A stretch of DNA of 15,292 nt from NCBI GenBank assembly GCA_964410625.1, contig CAYPHY010000072.1, forward strand, positions 1 to 15,292. The letters are read 5' to 3'. Below the pieces are notes generated by a model. The model was given only the letters and a program-made list of their open reading frames with translations, was not told the DNA's origin and did no database searches. This document shows positions 13,452 to 15,292 of this stretch, in pieces. A program made the position numbers and the translations under genes. The stretch's first letter is position 1, and every line of letters starts with the position of its first letter. This stretch comes from CAYPHY01 sp964410625 (GTDB lineage: Bacteria > Chloroflexota > Anaerolineae > Promineifilales > Promineifilaceae).

Positions 13452-14693
13452 ATGAAACCAACAGATCGAATGGAAATCACAAGAGATACAGAATTGGAAC
13501 CAGGTGTCTACGTCTTGCCAGACGGGATCATGACCACGGCCGACAACATCACTCTCGACGGCCGTGGTGCAACGCTGGTTGGGGCTAACCAATCAGGTCA
13601 GGGGATCACTGTGCGCGGCGCGAAGAACGTGACCATCAAGAACCTCCATCTTCTGAATTACTACCACGCCATTCATGCTACCGATTGTCAGGGATTGACC
13701 ATCCACAACTGTCGCTGTACGGCTACGGCCGAACTCCCGGCCAATACCATCTTCCTCGACATCTGGAAAACGGCCGAGGAAGCCTACGGTGGCGGCATAT
13801 TCTTGCACAAGGTAACGGCCGCCCACATCCATGATAACGACCTGCAACACCAGATGAACGGCCTGTTGGCCTATAGCTGCACTGGCTTATCCGTTGAAAG
13901 CAACCTGGTAAACTATTGCAGCGGCTTTGGCTTCTACCTGCACGAGACCAGCGATAGCACCTTCAGCGGTAACTTTGCCGACTACTGCTGCCGCTATGAA
14001 CCACGTGGAGCGGGAACGGGTCACATGGGGGCGGATGCGGCCGGTTTTGTCATTGTCAATCGCTCCTGTGGCAACACCTTTCGCTACAACATGGCTCGTC
14101 TGTCCGGTGATGGTTTCTTCCTTGCTGGATTGCATCCCTCTGGAAAACACGTGGGCTGCGACAACAACCTTTTTGAGGGTAATGATGGTTCTTATAGCCC
14201 CAACATAGCCTTTGAAGGGACATTTAGCAGCGGCAACATCTATCGCCGAAATAAAGCATCCAACTGCAACTATGGCTTCTGGCTCGGTTTTTCCGCCAAT
14301 TGTCTGTTAGCAGGAAATGCGATCGCAGGCAACCGCCGTGCTGGAGTTGCTGTGGAAAATGGACATACGATGACCGTTCGCGACAACGACTTTCGCCACA
14401 ATGAGTATGGCGTCTTGCTCTGGTCAAAATATGTGGCCGCGTTTGCCCAATCCGTACCGGAAAACGACACCAGCCGCGACTGGCTGATCACCCATAATCG
14501 CTTTCGGAGCAATCGCACGGCCGTGCGCATTGCCGCCGACCAGGATCACGGCATACGTCCGATGCCAACCGGCGTAACGGCCGCCCCCCTCGGCCGCCAC
14601 ACCATCACCCACAATCAACTACAAAACAACCACACGAATATCAACGCTGAACCATACGAAGATATTGTAATTGTTGACAACAATATCTATTGA
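13452..14693 (+). CDS. Right-handed parallel beta-helix repeat protein
   Basis: This 413-residue protein is made of repeated ~22-24-residue turns. Each has a G-(I/V/F)-x-(L/V)-x-x-(S/C/N)-xx-(N/L)-x-(I/V)-xx-N pattern, for example GITVRGAKNVTIKNLHL, GLLAYSCTGLSVESNLV, GFYLHETSDSTFSGNFA and GVAVENGHTMTVRDNDF. This is the PbH1/NosD-like right-handed beta-helix seen in pectin lyases, carbohydrate epimerases and CASH-domain proteins. The N-terminal cap (ELEPGVYVLPDGIMTTADNI) also fits. Unusually for this fold there is no signal peptide or membrane anchor, so it is either cytoplasmic or exported by another route. Catalytic residues cannot be assigned without a homologue; a polysaccharide lyase or epimerase is possible. 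The many CGGCCG sites say it belongs to the host genome. It diverges from the toxin operon. Confidence 0.85.
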   Translation: MKPTDRMEITRDTELEPGVYVLPDGIMTTADNITLDGRGATLVGANQSGQGITVRGAKNVTIKNLHLLNYYHAIHATDCQGLTIHNCRCTATAELPANTIFLDIWKTAEEAYGGGIFLHKVTAAHIHDNDLQHQMNGLLAYSCTGLSVESNLVNYCSGFGFYLHETSDSTFSGNFADYCCRYEPRGAGTGHMGADAAGFVIVNRSCGNTFRYNMARLSGDGFFLAGLHPSGKHVGCDNNLFEGNDGSYSPNIAFEGTFSSGNIYRRNKASNCNYGFWLGFSANCLLAGNAIAGNRRAGVAVENGHTMTVRDNDFRHNEYGVLLWSKYVAAFAQSVPENDTSRDWLITHNRFRSNRTAVRIAADQDHGIRPMPTGVTAAPLGRHTITHNQLQNNHTNINAEPYEDIVIVDNNIY

Positions 14694-14718
14694 ACAGCGC
14701 TAGGCAAGCAATTTAACC

Positions 14719-14801
14719 GTCCTTCCGAGCGGAGCAAGAAATCCCTGGCAGTTTGCTGACCAACGCAATGGACAGGGATTCTTCATTCCGTTCAGAATGA
14801 C
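14719..14801. repeat. Dispersed palindrome, GTCATTCTGA...AATCCCTG type
   Basis: Arms 14719-14747 and 14773-14801 are imperfect 29-bp reverse complements (about 20 of 29) around a 25-base loop. They include aaatccctg and cagggatt at the inner ends. I recall the same kind of gtcattctgaRcgRaRYgaa sequence as a widespread dispersed repeat in environmental genomes. It lies 26 bp after the beta-helix stop and could act as a terminator hairpin. Confidence 0.75.
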
Positions 14802-14826
14802 GTGTCCCAAATGAAATAAAGATTGG

Positions 14827-14841
14827 AACATTTCTAATGTT
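14827..14841. promoter_or_regulatory. Possible operator, AACATT-tct-AATGTT
   Basis: A perfect 6-bp inverted repeat with a 3-base centre lies 172 bp upstream of the peptide gene. Its size suits a dimeric regulator site. No second copy was found in the window, so function is conjecture. Confidence 0.3.
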
Positions 14842-15012
14842 GGTTTCAGCGAACCGCAATGGGCGGGGGGTATGATACTGTCATAACAAGGAAATGAACT
14901 GCAAGAGCAATCAGCTAACAACCAACTTATCCTCGACCAGTTCACAACGAGAAACGTATCAGCATTAGAATTCGAGTAGCTCCCTGATGGGGAGATAAGT
15001 AAGGAGAAAATC

Positions 15013-15246
15013 ATGAGTTTTTCAACGATAATCAAAGCCTGGAAAGACAGCGAGTATCGGGTAAACTTGGACGAGGAAGCACGCGCTCTGTTGCCGGAAC
15101 ATCCGGCCGGACTGCTTGAACTGACGGACGAAGAGTTAGCACTGGTTGCTGGCGGCAAGAAAAAGAAGAAAAAGAAGAAGAAAAAGAAGAAGAAAAAGAA
15201 GAGCCGTAGCAAAAGCAAAAGCCGTAGCCGTCGCTCCCGCTCCTAA
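15013..15246 (+). CDS. Putative RiPP/lanthipeptide-type precursor with double-Gly leader and polylysine core
   Basis: This 77-residue peptide has an excellent ribosome site (aaggag at 15001-15006, six bases before ATG). Residues 1-48 form a leader of the mersacidin/lichenicidin (type 2 lanthipeptide) kind. It has IIKAWKDSEYR near the start, then LLPEHPAGLLELTDEEL, ending in VAGG, the cleavage site of C39 peptidase ABC transporters. The 29-residue core (codons from 15157) is fifteen lysines followed by SRSKSKSRSRRSRS: 17 Lys, 5 Arg, 7 Ser. It has no Cys or Thr, so lanthionine rings cannot form; only Ser could be modified. Net core charge is about +22. Lysine codons follow a near-regular AAA-AAG-AAG-AAG cycle. 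Synthetase and exporter genes would lie beyond the right edge. An antimicrobial or nucleic-acid-binding secreted peptide is my inference. A nucleoid protein is less likely given the leader. Confidence 0.8.
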   Translation: MSFSTIIKAWKDSEYRVNLDEEARALLPEHPAGLLELTDEELALVAGGKKKKKKKKKKKKKKKSRSKSKSRSRRSRS

Positions 15247-15273
15247 TGAGCATCATCAACCAACAACAACCAA

Positions 15274-15290
15274 AAGCTACAGTTTAGCTT
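15274..15290. terminator. Small hairpin after the peptide gene, at the window edge
   Basis: aagcta (15274-15279) pairs perfectly with tagctt (15285-15290) around the loop cagtt, 27 bp after the peptide stop. The sequence ends two bases later, so a possible T-run cannot be seen. The stem is short and AT-rich. Confidence 0.3.
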
Positions 15291-15292
15291 AG

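Larger units (their letters stand above)
14694..15012. other. 319-bp spacer before the polycationic peptide gene
   Basis: It holds the 14719-14801 dispersed palindrome, the AACATT inverted repeat at 14827-14841, and a palindromic TATGA-tactg-TCATA at 14871-14885. A small hairpin (ctccc-tgat-ggggag, 14981-14995) lies just before the ribosome binding site. No gene is supported here. A promoter for the peptide gene must lie in this stretch, but no clean -35/-10 pair was found. Confidence 0.5.

Noticed and set aside
14700..15218. Minus-strand open frame of 172 codons with a long phenylalanine run
   Set aside because: The Phe run is the antisense of the lysine codons of the peptide gene, and the rest covers a dispersed repeat and spacer. 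No ribosome site or protein-like pattern.
15157..15243. Lys/Arg/Ser tail as a histone-H1-like or protamine-like nucleoid protein
   Set aside because: The composition fits, but the 48-residue leader with an LTDEEL...VAGG ending is a processing and export signal not expected on a nucleoid protein. Kept only as an alternative.
15246..15287. 13-codon frame (MSIINQQQPKATV) overlapping the peptide stop as TAATG
   Set aside because: The overlap looks like translational coupling, but 13 residues with no recognisable pattern at the window edge is too little to call a gene.

Overview
The window is about 15.3 kb of chromosomal bacterial DNA. It mixes housekeeping genes with accessory loci. No rRNA gene is present, so the phylum is inferred. 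The best fit is a Chloroflexota-like (Anaerolineae/Caldilineae-type) genome. The reasons are moderately high GC, an effector-associated-domain trypsin, leucine-type acyl-CoA catabolism, a small SRP RNA, and intergenic spaces full of short palindromic repeats. The DNA is strikingly rich in the palindrome CGGCCG, except in a few islands that look acquired.

Layout, left to right. At 1-1801 (+) lie the 3' part of a trypsin-like protease gene with an N-terminal helical adaptor-like region and a four-helix membrane protein. A 29-bp perfect inverted repeat separates them from convergent uvrA (1896-4787, -). From 4863 to about 7000 is an AT-richer, CGGCCG-free island. It holds an 8-bp minisatellite, a secreted YG-repeat protein whose signal peptide is cut off by an apparent one-base frameshift, and a small proline-rich secreted protein. 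At 7071-10060 (+) are a purine-type phosphoribosyltransferase, the SRP RNA (ffs), a G5/3D cell-wall protein whose ATG lies inside the SRP RNA closing stem, and rsmA. The 3D-protein/rsmA pairing resembles the Bacillus yabE-ksgA neighbourhood.

At 10118-13339 (-) is one tight gene string: a PIN toxin, a ribbon-helix-helix antitoxin, a methylglutaconyl-CoA-hydratase-like crotonase, and a biotin carboxylase. The last two fit leucine/methylcrotonyl-CoA breakdown. The carboxylase stops where its family normally continues into the biotin-carrier part. Divergent from the toxin is a right-handed beta-helix protein (13452-14693, +). The toxin and beta-helix genes both appear to have a -10 box exactly six bases before the ATG, which implies leaderless mRNAs.

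The right edge carries the most unusual item: a 77-residue peptide (15013-15246, +). It has a textbook lanthipeptide-type (mersacidin/lichenicidin-like) double-glycine leader. Its core is fifteen consecutive lysines followed by a Ser/Arg/Lys tail, with no Cys or Thr. It looks like a RiPP or secreted-peptide precursor with a polycationic core. Its modification and export genes would lie beyond the window.

A second theme is several families of dispersed palindromic repeats. They sit between genes and, in at least two cases (biotin carboxylase and 3D protein), within reading frames as in-frame inserts.
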